Assembly (NCBI GenBank): GCA_947627175.1
Contig: CANQVA010000021.1
Location: 1 to 32,740, forward strand
Length of the DNA: 32,740 nt
From: an uncultured Ruminococcus sp.
Lineage (GTDB): Bacteria; Bacillota; Clostridia; Oscillospirales; Ruminococcaceae
Reading direction: 5' to 3'
Below, in pieces: positions 8,935 through 16,904 of the stretch. A program made the translations under genes and the position numbers. The notes under the pieces were generated by a model. That model saw only the letters and a list, made by a program, of their open reading frames with translations, was not told where the DNA came from and did no database searches. The first letter of the stretch is position 1, and each line of letters begins with the position of its first letter.

Positions 8935-10202
8935 TTTTGGCAAATCCTCTTTCCCATTATATAGCCCAGAATATCCTGAAAATGTTCAACTTTCAAGTTG
9001 CTTTGCTTTGATGTTAAATAATACGCAAAATAAAACACTGACATGGATATTGGATTTGCAATTCCCCAGTCAAACGTTGCAACAATAAGATAGCAAAACA
9101 CTGCGGCTGAAAAAATCAGTGCAGAAAACGTATCCTTTTGCTTTGGCCGGAACAGGTATATCATAATCCCAAACAAAACAAAACCTATGATTCCTCCTTC
9201 ATAAAGCAGCTCTAAAATTATATTATGACAATGCGTTTGACCGATTTTTCTCAATACAACTAATTCTGGTTCTTTTCCATAACCAATCAGCGGTGATTCT
9301 GCTATTAGTTTTAGCGATTTTGCCCAAATTTTATCTCTGCCAGAAAAAGATGCACTCTTTCCGAAATATGTGCCTATTGTTTCAGCTAAATCACCACCAG
9401 TTACTGATATTGCAATAATTGTAATGATGACACCTGACAAAATAGCAGTAAAGTAGTTTATCTTTAATTTCATTTTTTTAAATATTTTTTTAAAATATCT
9501 TATAATATAATATAAAGCAATAAAAACAAAGAGCAACATTGCAACCATAGCTGTTACAGCGGTCTTAGAAATGTACATAAATAGGATAAATCCAACGTAA
9601 CCCCAGTATAAAATATATGCACGTTTTTTATAATAATGCGCATAACATAACAGAAGAGAAGCAACAGGCAAAAAATACACAATAGAATAGTTATCGTAAG
9701 TGAGAAAATACCAGTTTTGTCTTGTAACGATTATGCCCCTACCAGTTTTCAATATTTCTCCATGTCGCATTCCGCCTTCTACATCGGCATAAAGGATAAA
9801 AGACAAAAAATGCATTATACTTGCAAGTAAACCCGCATAAATAAAGGATCGGACAACAACTTCCTTATGAAGTCGCTTAAAACTATATTCCAATAAAAAT
9901 ATAAAGCCTATGCATGCGATCATGTTCATTTTTGAAAACTGACCATATGATGTTATAATTGGTTCAATTGCAAAAAGCCAAACATAGAATAATGAAACAA
10001 AAATCACTCTAAATGGCCATCTATCGGAATACCTCAATAGATATAGTCCGAAAGCACTAATCGAAACAAAAAAACGTAAATATCTCCACAGTTTATATAT
10101 AATCGCAGGAACTGCATAGGATTGTGGTATAAAAAATGTAAGAAATGCAAACGATAAAATTATTGTTTGCATTGAATAATGAATTTTCCATGTAGTTCTC
10201 AT
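8931..10202 (-). CDS. wzy: O-antigen polymerase/ligase-like membrane protein (Wzy type)
   Basis: A 423-residue polytopic membrane protein with about ten to eleven predicted helices. It fits the O-antigen ligase/polymerase superfamily, which joins repeat units on the outer face of the membrane. A large loop carries SGRDKIWAKSLKLI, ESPLIGYG and then THCHNIILELLYEGGIIGF. This is the Wzy_C-type pattern of Arg and His residues seen in Wzy and WaaL proteins. The ATG at 10,202 has a GGAG site somewhat far (about 13 nt) upstream. The stop overlaps the GT2 start by 4 nt. Because a Wzx flippase is encoded in the same operon, polymerase is preferred over ligase. Confidence 0.85.
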   Translation of the reverse strand: MRTTWKIHYSMQTIILSFAFLTFFIPQSYAVPAIIYKLWRYLRFFVSISAFGLYLLRYSDRWPFRVIFVSLFYVWLFAIEPIITSYGQFSKMNMIACIGFIFLLEYSFKRLHKEVVVRSFIYAGLLASIMHFLSFILYADVEGGMRHGEILKTGRGIIVTRQNWYFLTYDNYSIVYFLPVASLLLCYAHYYKKRAYILYWGYVGFILFMYISKTAVTAMVAMLLFVFIALYYIIRYFKKIFKKMKLKINYFTAILSGVIITIIAISVTGGDLAETIGTYFGKSASFSGRDKIWAKSLKLIAESPLIGYGKEPELVVLRKIGQTHCHNIILELLYEGGIIGFVLFGIMIYLFRPKQKDTFSALIFSAAVFCYLIVATFDWGIANPISMSVFYFAYYLTSKQSNLKVEHFQDILGYIMGKRICQK

Positions 10203-10247
10203 TTGATTGCAACACTCCAGAAATACAATGATTTAAATTATATGAAT

Positions 10248-11291
10248 TTAAGTATCATTTTTCATGATTTCAATGGTTCTGCGAACGCCCTCTTCCACTG
10301 AATAACGAGCTATCCAGCCAAGTGATTCAAGCTTTTCAGCATTCAAACTTGAGTTATCCATCATATTATAGCTTTTCTTTTCGTAATCCGTTGCAGATTC
10401 AAAGATTACCTTTCGTCCAGCTACTTTTGCCATTTGTTCAGCAATTTGTCGAATACTCACAACTGCCCTTCGATTAGAAATATTGTATGCCTCTGTACTC
10501 TTTCCTTTCAGTAGTACAGTTAAAATTGCAGTTGCACAATCAGTCATATAACAATAGGAACGAAGCTGATCTCCAGCACTTTTCATAACAATGTTACCTC
10601 CTGCAAGAACGTCTCTCGCAAATTGTGCTGTTGCACGTGTGTCATAAGAATTTGCTGTAGGACCATAAATGTGTCCAGGACGAACAATTACTGTTTCTAC
10701 ATTATATTCCTGTGAATACGCAACACAAAGTGTTTCTGAAGCACGTTTTCCGGATGGATAACATGCTCTTGGATTCAAAATATCCACAAAGCCATAATCG
10801 TCTTCATTATACGGGCGTGCTTCTTTTTTTCTGCCATATACCTCACTTGAAGAAATATACAATAATCGCTTACTTCCTGCACAGACTGCATAATCTAAAA
10901 GATTCTTCAATCCGCTGACATTTGCCATCAGTGTTTCAACAGGCTCTGTGGCATAAGCATCAGGATGGGCATTGCTTGCACCATGAATAATATAATCCGC
11001 ATCAAACAGGAAGTTCACGGGTTTAAGCGCATCATAATTTACATAATATAGGAATGGCTTACCATAATATTTTGTAAACCTGGTGCTGATCTCTTCCTCT
11101 GTTCGAGTAGCAAGATAAATAGAAATATGAGTTCCGCATTCAGAATTTGCATAACACAAGATATCCACCAGTGTTGACAAAATAAGTCCACTACCGCCGG
11201 TAATGAGGATTTTTTTATTTTCCAAATTGTGCAAATCCAAATCTGTGCAGGCAACTTTCAATTCTTCCAAATATAAATCACAATATTTCAC
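10248..11291 (-). CDS. NAD-dependent epimerase/dehydratase next to cytidylyltransferase
   Basis: A 347-residue extended SDR. About 25 N-terminal residues precede the NAD-binding strand KKILITGGSGLILS. Here the usual third glycine of GxxGxxG is replaced by leucine. The catalytic pair appears as CYPSGK (Tyr178, Lys182), with YISSSEVYG upstream and VRPGHIYGP downstream, as in nucleotide-sugar epimerases and dehydratases. It starts with GTG at 11,289-11,291 after AAGGTGAG, 11 nt after the cytidylyltransferase stop. That tight pairing suggests it makes or modifies the alditol or sugar substrate of the cytidylyltransferase, as reductase partners do in ribitol pathways. That role is inference; the fold is secure. 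Confidence 0.82.
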   Translation of the reverse strand: MKYCDLYLEELKVACTDLDLHNLENKKILITGGSGLILSTLVDILCYANSECGTHISIYLATRTEEEISTRFTKYYGKPFLYYVNYDALKPVNFLFDADYIIHGASNAHPDAYATEPVETLMANVSGLKNLLDYAVCAGSKRLLYISSSEVYGRKKEARPYNEDDYGFVDILNPRACYPSGKRASETLCVAYSQEYNVETVIVRPGHIYGPTANSYDTRATAQFARDVLAGGNIVMKSAGDQLRSYCYMTDCATAILTVLLKGKSTEAYNISNRRAVVSIRQIAEQMAKVAGRKVIFESATDYEKKSYNMMDNSSLNAEKLESLGWIARYSVEEGVRRTIEIMKNDT

Positions 11292-11302
11292 TTTTTCTCA
11301 CC

Positions 11303-12016
11303 TTATTTCAACCAAGTATCCTTTTTTGTATTCAGCAAAGCTTTAAAAATCATCAAATCATCAACCGTGGTAATTTTAATGTTTTCTTCTGACCCTTTGG
11401 AGAAATATACTGTTTCTCCCAATTGCTGCATAAGTGTACACGATGCAGCAGTTTCTTTAATTCCTTTTTTTTCCGCTTCTTCGTGAGCCCAAAGAAGCTT
11501 TCCAAGCGTATAAGTGTGAGGTGTCTGTGTGCGAAAAAGTTGTTCACGCGGAATTGAAATCGTAGATGAATTGCCATTGTCACTGCTACGAAACACTGCC
11601 TCTACACATGGAATCGCAGCAACTGCACTGCCGTATTTCTTGAATTTTGCCAGACTGTCTGAAATAATTTCAGACGAAACCAAACAGCGATTGCCATCAT
11701 GAATCATAACAACATCATCAGGCATTAGTTCGGTCTCCAGTGTCTTCAAGCCGTTAAAAATAGATTCCTGACCTGTTTCCCCGCCTGGAACAACCCAACG
11801 AAGTTTGTTAATATTAAATTGTTTTGCATATGCTTTCACAACATCAATCCATGAAGCAATTGTCACTACAATAATTGCATCAATGCTGGGGTGGCTCTGA
11901 AAAGCCTCCATGGTATGAATGATAATAGGCTTGTTTTCCACATGCATAAACTGCTTTGGAATGTCCTGCCCCATTCGTGTACCGGAACCGGCGGCGGTCA
12001 AAAGTGCTACTGTCAT
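11303..12016 (-). CDS. IspD/TarI-family cytidylyltransferase
   Basis: A 237-residue nucleotidyltransferase that should activate an alditol phosphate (ribitol-, erythritol- or related) with CTP. The CTP-binding loop LLTAAGSGTRMG leads into PKQF at residues 5-23, exactly as in IspD and TarI. The central motif reads IHDGNRCLVS (residues 105-114) where IspD normally has HDAARP or HDAVRP. The C-terminus has KITTVDDLMIFKALL, matching the family's TxxxDL segment. It follows the first LicD gene by 9 nt, with a GAGG ribosome site. The company of two LicD genes and an SDR argues for a glycan-decorating role rather than the isoprenoid pathway. The exact substrate is open. Confidence 0.85.
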   Translation of the reverse strand: MTVALLTAAGSGTRMGQDIPKQFMHVENKPIIIHTMEAFQSHPSIDAIIVVTIASWIDVVKAYAKQFNINKLRWVVPGGETGQESIFNGLKTLETELMPDDVVMIHDGNRCLVSSEIISDSLAKFKKYGSAVAAIPCVEAVFRSSDNGNSSTISIPREQLFRTQTPHTYTLGKLLWAHEEAEKKGIKETAASCTLMQQLGETVYFSKGSEENIKITTVDDLMIFKALLNTKKDTWLK

Positions 12017-12025
12017 TGTTCAACC

Positions 12026-12826
12026 TCATTCTTTCCTATATATTTTAAAGGTATGTTCCGAAACTCGTTGACTTTCGGGTGGCAGCTGCATATAGTTCCC
12101 ATACAGCTGACGCAAATAACCTTCATAACCAACCGGTGCAGGGAGTTTCATACCTTCAAAATCCAAATACACAGTTGTCTGATAGGCTGATTTCGGATTT
12201 TTTTCACGGAATAAATGTGCACCTGTACCTATAACGCCCACAAAATTACTATTGTCATAATTATAAGATTGAGCTAACTTGGTCATTTTTCTTACATATG
12301 TATTTGCATCCTTGCGGATGAATGGCATTATCATTTTCTTAATTACTACAAATTTTTCTTTCTTCCTATAACCTTCACGAATTTTTTCACTATTTAAAAA
12401 TCTTCTTGCTTTTACTTTTAAAAGAAATAATTTTGTTAAAATCTCACTGTCAGGAAATCCATCAATTGGGAAAACATCAATAAAAGCGCCTATTTTCTTT
12501 TCATGCGCAAATTCTTTTCCCCAAATCAATTTAGTCCTTGTATCCCAAATTCGTGCCTGAAAAGAACAATAATCTTTTTCAAGTTCACAACAGGAAAGAT
12601 GGTACACCTCATGATGAAAATGATGGATAAGATACTCATAATCTGGACGTGGCATCATCAAATCCACATCATCGTCCCATGGAATAAAACCTTTATGCCG
12701 CACTGCACCCAAAAGCGTTCCACCAGATAAATAATAAGTCAAATCGTGCTTTTTAGCAAAAGCATCAAAGACACGCAATATTTCCAATCCAATGCTTTGA
12801 ATTTCCTTACAGTCCAATTCTTTCAT
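12026..12826 (-). CDS. LicD family phosphotransferase (first copy)
   Basis: A 266-residue LicD protein, related to pneumococcal phosphocholine transferases and to animal fukutin/FKRP ribitol-phosphate transferases. Residues 34-64 contain SGGTLLGAVRHKGFIPWDDD then VDLMMPRPDYE, the nucleotidyltransferase-fold core with its acidic metal ligands (Asp51-Asp55 region). The C-terminal LRQLYGNYMQLPP is also a family hallmark. AGAGGA lies 7-8 nt ahead of ATG 12,826, and the gene begins 15 nt after the second LicD stop. Its stop is followed directly by the cytidylyltransferase gene. It likely places a phospho-alditol or phosphocholine-type group, from a CDP carrier, on the glycan. No choline kinase or uptake gene is visible here. 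Confidence 0.92.
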   Translation of the reverse strand: MKELDCKEIQSIGLEILRVFDAFAKKHDLTYYLSGGTLLGAVRHKGFIPWDDDVDLMMPRPDYEYLIHHFHHEVYHLSCCELEKDYCSFQARIWDTRTKLIWGKEFAHEKKIGAFIDVFPIDGFPDSEILTKLFLLKVKARRFLNSEKIREGYRKKEKFVVIKKMIMPFIRKDANTYVRKMTKLAQSYNYDNSNFVGVIGTGAHLFREKNPKSAYQTTVYLDFEGMKLPAPVGYEGYLRQLYGNYMQLPPESQRVSEHTFKIYRKE

Positions 12827-12841
12827 CGGCTTTTCCTCTTT

Positions 12842-13756
12842 TCACAGCTTTAGTTCCAGCACAACATGCTTCTCAATATCTTTTGGATCTGGTAACTTCA
12901 TGTAGTCACCGTACATTTTTTGCAAATACTGTTTAACTCCCTTCATCAAAGAAAGTTTTACTGTTTTTCCGTCAAATGTAAAATCACAACGTTCCATGTT
13001 GCACGCCCATTCCCGATTGTACATTTCTTTGAAAAAATGCTTTCTGCCAACTGGAACAGTCACATAATAGGAATCCATATTCCTGCACATGGAATTTACT
13101 TTATTCCAGATGCGAGTCCAGTCATCCAATGAAGCAAATGCAAACAGCTTTCCAAGAAAAATTTTCTTTTTAAAAACTTTCTCCGCATCAACATTTCCCT
13201 TGATTAGTGAAAGATTCAAATCCTGAAATTCAAAAAATCTGCGACAGGAGAAAGCAAAGCCGCAGAACATCGAAAGCAAGCCATGCATTTTCCGTAAAAT
13301 CGCTGAATCATAAGTGTTTTCCATAATAAAAATATCAATATAAACACCACATTCTTTGTTATGAATATCATCTCTTGAACGGCATATTGTACCTTTTTTA
13401 CGGATTCGTGCAAATCCAAGCCCATAGCCATCTGTATTTTCTGGAGTATGAAGCCAGTATTTCATTCGCATTTGCTTTGAAAATACCCGTTTTAATTTTT
13501 CGTAATCCTCACGAGGCATTAGCAAATCTACATCATCATCCCATGGAATAAAACCGCCATGCCTTATCACACCGAGAGCACTTCCTCCAGCAAGAGAATA
13601 ACGAATTTGATTTGCTTGAAAAAAATTATCCAGATCAACCAGCATATCCAGCAATGTTGCCTGCAACTGGTGTAATTCTTCATCTGTCAATACTTTCAGA
13701 TTTGGATTATTCTCTGTATTGATATTCTTAAAAATGTCAAATGTAGATAATCCCAT
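12842..13756 (-). CDS. LicD family phosphotransferase (second copy)
   Basis: A 304-residue LicD protein, clearly a distinct paralogue rather than a recent copy of its neighbour. The core AGGSALGVIRHGGFIPWDDD then VDLLMPREDYE spans residues 56-85, with the same DDDVD metal-binding run (residues 73-77). The C-terminus VKQYLQKMYGDYMKLPDP matches the family end motif. It has about 24 extra N-terminal residues compared with the other copy. ATG 13,756 follows GAGG at 9 nt. Two LicD proteins in one operon suggest either two acceptor positions or sequential phospho-alditol additions, as the fukutin/FKRP pair does in animals. That parallel is inference. Confidence 0.92.
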   Translation of the reverse strand: MGLSTFDIFKNINTENNPNLKVLTDEELHQLQATLLDMLVDLDNFFQANQIRYSLAGGSALGVIRHGGFIPWDDDVDLLMPREDYEKLKRVFSKQMRMKYWLHTPENTDGYGLGFARIRKKGTICRSRDDIHNKECGVYIDIFIMENTYDSAILRKMHGLLSMFCGFAFSCRRFFEFQDLNLSLIKGNVDAEKVFKKKIFLGKLFAFASLDDWTRIWNKVNSMCRNMDSYYVTVPVGRKHFFKEMYNREWACNMERCDFTFDGKTVKLSLMKGVKQYLQKMYGDYMKLPDPKDIEKHVVLELKL

Positions 13757-13800
13757 TCCATGATTCCTCTTTCCAAAGCATAAGTATTAAATATAAAAAT

Positions 13801-14571
13801 TTAATTTTGCTTTCCACCTAATTTCCTTTTCACAAAATTAGTTCCCTTAACCAACCAATTCTGTTTCTCCATAAAGATATACGGTTGATCCACATATCGA
13901 ATTCGGTTAGTATTAATCCAAACATCAAGTAATCGTTCACTAACAAATCCAAAAACTCGTAAATCATTCTGATTGTAAGCAGAAATATCAAGTCGTTTTT
14001 CTAATTCAAACAGAATATCGAACAGCCATTCGCAATAAGCATTAAACTTACCCCTCTTCATGATAAACATATTGAACCGATGTCCATATGCTTTTTTCAT
14101 GCTCATATCATATGCAAGCAGATATTCTGGATATTTTTCAGCAACGATTTTACGAGTAACATCTAAGTCTTCAGCATGATGTGCATGAACATACTGGGAA
14201 TAATTTGTCTCAATATAATAATTGCGAGGTGTCGGCAGCACAACATCTGTGCGCTTCAGAATGGGTTTCAACTCAGTTTTAGTGATGACACGTTCCTCTT
14301 TTGTACCTCTTGCATTTTTTGTTGTGAAGTGCCTTCTGTAATGAACTAAACCAAGATAGTCCGCATCTAAATTCTTCCAAGCCCAATAAAGTCCTGTTAA
14401 TTCACAATAATTCGCATTCTTGGCACTGATGTTATCTCCAGTGTTGTCACCAATATATCCAAGGTCACTTTTGCCCTCTCTGCCAACATGAAGGGGTACA
14501 TACATTTCATCACTTGGCATCCAGTAATTTTTATGTGTTGCCACAATGAGTGCAATATCTTTTTTGTTCAT
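13801..14571 (-). CDS. DUF4422 domain protein, probable glycosyltransferase
   Basis: A 256-residue protein of the DUF4422 family, found in capsule and exopolysaccharide clusters and generally predicted to be a glycosyltransferase of GT-A-like fold. Recognisable segments are IALIVATHK at the start, then GDNTGDNISAKNANYCELTG, YLGLVHYRRHF (residues about 75-85), FNMFIMKR, and NDLRVFGFVSERLLDVWI near the C-terminus. Length is full for the family. The start codon overlaps the stop of the upstream SDR gene in TGATG, so the two are translated together. No membrane segments are seen. It may supply the second sugar transfer in this operon, but activity is inferred from the family only. Confidence 0.85.
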   Translation of the reverse strand: MNKKDIALIVATHKNYWMPSDEMYVPLHVGREGKSDLGYIGDNTGDNISAKNANYCELTGLYWAWKNLDADYLGLVHYRRHFTTKNARGTKEERVITKTELKPILKRTDVVLPTPRNYYIETNYSQYVHAHHAEDLDVTRKIVAEKYPEYLLAYDMSMKKAYGHRFNMFIMKRGKFNAYCEWLFDILFELEKRLDISAYNQNDLRVFGFVSERLLDVWINTNRIRYVDQPYIFMEKQNWLVKGTNFVKRKLGGKQN

Positions 14572-15578
14572 CAGTTCAATCCCTTTTCATTACAATCTTT
14601 ATACCAGTCCCGAATGGACTCTTCAAATGTATAATGGAACTTGTATCCACAGTTTTTTAGTTTTTCTCCGCTGATATTCGTGGATATCATCAATTTTTTC
14701 ACTCTATCTGGATGTATACCGATTTTCTTACCGCCAAGCGGACCAACAACTTTTGCAGTACCCATGAGCAGCTTCCCATTTACAAGCGGAATATGTCTGT
14801 CCATTCCGGTTGCATAACACATTGTGTCACAGATCTGTTCAATATTATACGCCGGCTCAAATGTGCAGTTAAAAATATCCGTTCCCTTGAAATCATTATC
14901 AATCATACGGTATTTCATGAAACGCACTAGTTCCTTGACGTAGATACAAGCCTTAATCGTATCTCGTCTGCCAGTATAGAAAAAGTATCTTCTTCTGATA
15001 CCCCAGTAAAGTCTTGTGAAATTACCGTGTTCGCCTTTACCATATACAACACCCGGACGAACTATCGTAAGTTCTCGGTTATCAGAATCTTTTGCTTGCC
15101 AAATCATGTGAATTTTCTCAGCGACCAGCTTCGATATCCCATATGGCGTATTCGGCATTGGAAGTGTGGTTTCTTTTTTTAACTGCTCTGCTGCACCATA
15201 AGGAGCAATAGAACTCGTGAACAGAATCTTTTTAATTCCATATTTTTCTGCAAACTCTGTTACACGCTCTGCACCCAAAATATTAGTCTGGAAATACTCT
15301 TTATCCGGATGTCCCGGTGTACGGTGAATTGCAGCAAGATTGAAAATAATATCATCTTTGGTAGGTGTGAATTCAAATTCAATTTTTCGTCTAACATCAA
15401 GCCGAATGTAATTCACGCCTTCGATTTTTTCAACAATTCCTGGAACAACGCCCTCTTCGCCGGGCATAACAATATCAAAATCATAAATTTGATCTCCATC
15501 CTTTATAACTTCCTCTTTCAGTAACTTGATCAAATGTGTTCCAATAAATCCAGAACCTCCAAATATGATATAATTCAT
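14571..15578 (-). CDS. NAD-dependent epimerase/dehydratase, first gene of the operon
   Basis: A 335-residue extended SDR. NYIIFGGSGFIG carries the GxxGxxG NAD loop (residues 7-13). FTSSIAPYG and TPYGISK (Tyr146, Lys150) give the catalytic Ser and YxxxK, followed by IVRPGVVYGKGEHGNF. This is typical of UDP- or GDP-sugar epimerases and dehydratases. ATG 15,578 has GAGG and AGGAG sites just upstream. It is the first gene after the promoter at 15,866-15,895, and its stop overlaps the DUF4422 start. The product is cytoplasmic and likely makes a nucleotide sugar for the glycan; the sugar is not identifiable by eye. Confidence 0.85.
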   Translation of the reverse strand: MNYIIFGGSGFIGTHLIKLLKEEVIKDGDQIYDFDIVMPGEEGVVPGIVEKIEGVNYIRLDVRRKIEFEFTPTKDDIIFNLAAIHRTPGHPDKEYFQTNILGAERVTEFAEKYGIKKILFTSSIAPYGAAEQLKKETTLPMPNTPYGISKLVAEKIHMIWQAKDSDNRELTIVRPGVVYGKGEHGNFTRLYWGIRRRYFFYTGRRDTIKACIYVKELVRFMKYRMIDNDFKGTDIFNCTFEPAYNIEQICDTMCYATGMDRHIPLVNGKLLMGTAKVVGPLGGKKIGIHPDRVKKLMISTNISGEKLKNCGYKFHYTFEESIRDWYKDCNEKGLN

Positions 15579-15859
15579 GCTCCTAATTCCTCACTTTTTT
15601 ATTCTATAAATCAAATCTGATGCCTTAATATAAAGTAATAAACGAGCAACCCAACCCATTCACCTTTCAAAATCCATAAATAGTTCAGAATACACCAACT
15701 GTGCCGCCCTTCACCTTGTCCATTTCTTGCCTGACAATCCGCATAAATCCTTAAACTTATGCAAATATATATACTAAACCTCAACTAACCCCGTACCACT
15801 CAAAAAGAAGTCCCACCATTCGCATTGTTTCATCATGGCATAGTCAACACACTTTGACT
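15579..15859 (-). other. Long untranslated leader of the polysaccharide operon
   Basis: About 280 nt lie between the predicted transcription start and the first ATG. No gene is convincing here. A 20-codon open frame (15,776-15,838, MMKQCEWWDFFLSGTGLVEV) lacks a ribosome site. A 6-bp hairpin GCATAA/TTATGC lies at about 15,741-15,762. I see no known riboswitch. Long leaders on such operons are often places for antitermination, but nothing here proves it. Confidence 0.4.
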
Positions 15860-16141
15860 GTTTTTATTATAGCACATTTTAAAAAAACTTGTCAATTGAT
15901 ATTTTTTCAGAAGAAAGCGAAATTTAATTTCTTGATTTTGTGGATATTGCACAAGAAGGATAAAAAGGTTTTCACTATTTTTCCGGGATGTAGCTGTAAA
16001 CTGATTTTGGCAATAATGGAAAATTTTTAAAATATTTAAGATAAATTCAAAAATGAACGTTATCAAATCTTTGTCATGATAAAAAAACGCAGAGTTGTGT
16101 TAATCGGCAAAAGCACGCCCACGTCCGAAAAATTTAATCAT
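15833..16141 (-). pseudogene. Broken MBL-fold hydrolase gene (5' part)
   Basis: A strong GAAAGGAGA ribosome site precedes an ATG at 16,139-16,141. Translation reads MIKFFGRGRAFAD, then a TAA stop at 16,100-16,102, and continues in the same frame as HNSAFFYHDKDLI. Across the stop this resembles the start of MBL-fold (metallo-beta-lactamase superfamily) hydrolases of Firmicutes, which read roughly KFFGRGSAFAD-x-HNSAFF. Downstream the frame stays open to 15,833 but no longer resembles the family and has no HxHxDH metal motif. The gene is therefore broken by an early stop and by loss of its body. The polysaccharide-operon promoter now sits in the remains. Confidence 0.65.
15866..15895 (-). promoter_or_regulatory. 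Sigma-A-type promoter of the polysaccharide operon
   Basis: On the minus strand TTGACA (15,890-15,895), an 18-nt spacer and TATAAT (15,866-15,871) form a full-consensus promoter. It points at the SDR gene and the long glycan operon; transcription should begin near 15,859. It lies inside the decayed MBL-hydrolase region, so it formed or arrived after that gene was broken. Confidence 0.8.
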
Positions 16142-16170
16142 ATTTATTTTCTCCTTTCGTAATGCGATTT

Positions 16171-16647
16171 TTAGCGTATTTCTTTCATCATAAAATAACT
16201 TGAATCCAAATAACTTTTTTGACCTGTTTCAAGTCGATGAATCAGCATCAAAAATCTTTCATCATTAAAATCATAATTACAAGTGTCAACAAAACTTTCG
16301 TCAATTATCATTTGACCATGATAATATTGTTTTAATACGGTTTCATCACATGACATCGGCTCTTCTAAATTTTCGTGAAGTATTCGCTGCTCATCAAATA
16401 AATGTGATAATTTTTCAGGACAATATTTTGTAAGTAAAGCAACCGGATATTTTTTACACAAAAAGCCATAGCATTTATCATAGCTGACTACCCATGACGG
16501 TCTTAACAAATACCAGTAATTATCTGCCCAATCATCCCAATCACCGCATTTAAAATCACCATCAGATTCAATTATTTTACATATGTTTTCAAAATCATAT
16601 TTATCCTTGTTTTCAATTGCTCTTTTGAAAATTTCTGTATAATCCAT
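16171..16647 (-). CDS. Hypothetical protein, last intact gene of island 1
   Basis: A 158-residue soluble, acidic protein I do not recognise. It is rich in Asp, Trp and Tyr (for example CGDWDDWADNYWYLLRPSW around residues 34-52), has no signal peptide, membrane segment or catalytic motif, and contains several Cys residues. The ribosome site GAGGAGG is formed by the last codons of the preceding gene, 10 nt before ATG 16,647, so translation is coupled. Composition and company resemble immunity-type proteins that neutralise toxins, but no toxin is encoded nearby and the assignment is only contextual. Confidence 0.7.
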   Translation of the reverse strand: MDYTEIFKRAIENKDKYDFENICKIIESDGDFKCGDWDDWADNYWYLLRPSWVVSYDKCYGFLCKKYPVALLTKYCPEKLSHLFDEQRILHENLEEPMSCDETVLKQYYHGQMIIDESFVDTCNYDFNDERFLMLIHRLETGQKSYLDSSYFMMKEIR

Positions 16648-16654
16648 AATCAGT

Positions 16655-16888
16655 TTACCTCCTCATTTTATACAGATGCTTAATATCACGGTCATACACA
16701 CAATCAGGTGAATAGTGTTTTTCTATGATTTCCCAATGATATGTTCGGCACATCAAAGCTATAAAATTATATGTTTCGCAATCATATCTTTCTTCAATAT
16801 AATTTATTTGCTTCTGTAACTCAATAAAGCTGTCAACTTTGCCCGATAAATAAGTATCATATTTATAATATTCTATTTCTAAAATCAT
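16655..16888 (-). CDS. Small hypothetical protein, 77 residues
   Basis: Encodes a 77-residue protein beginning MILEIEYYKYDTYLSGKVDS and ending DIKHLYKMRR. I choose ATG at 16,886-16,888 because AGAGGA sits 5 nt upstream. The same frame stays open further upstream, but that part overlaps the real coding frame of the preceding gene. The sequence is aromatic-rich with predicted mixed helix and strand, without export signals. It begins 16 nt after the frameshifted gene and ends 7 nt before the next start. I do not recognise the family with confidence; the setting suggests a small accessory or immunity-like protein. Confidence 0.65.
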   Translation of the reverse strand: MILEIEYYKYDTYLSGKVDSFIELQKQINYIEERYDCETYNFIALMCRTYHWEIIEKHYSPDCVYDRDIKHLYKMRR

Positions 16889-16904
16889 TTTTATCCTCTG
16901 TAAC

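Noticed and set aside
11303..12016. Calling the cytidylyltransferase the isoprenoid enzyme IspD
   Set aside because: The glycan neighbours and altered HDGNR motif favour an alditol-phosphate role, but IspD activity cannot be excluded from sequence alone.
15776..15838. A 20-codon leader frame with two Trp and two Phe codons in the polysaccharide-operon leader
   Set aside because: No ribosome site precedes it and no terminator/antiterminator pair follows, so an attenuation peptide is not supported.
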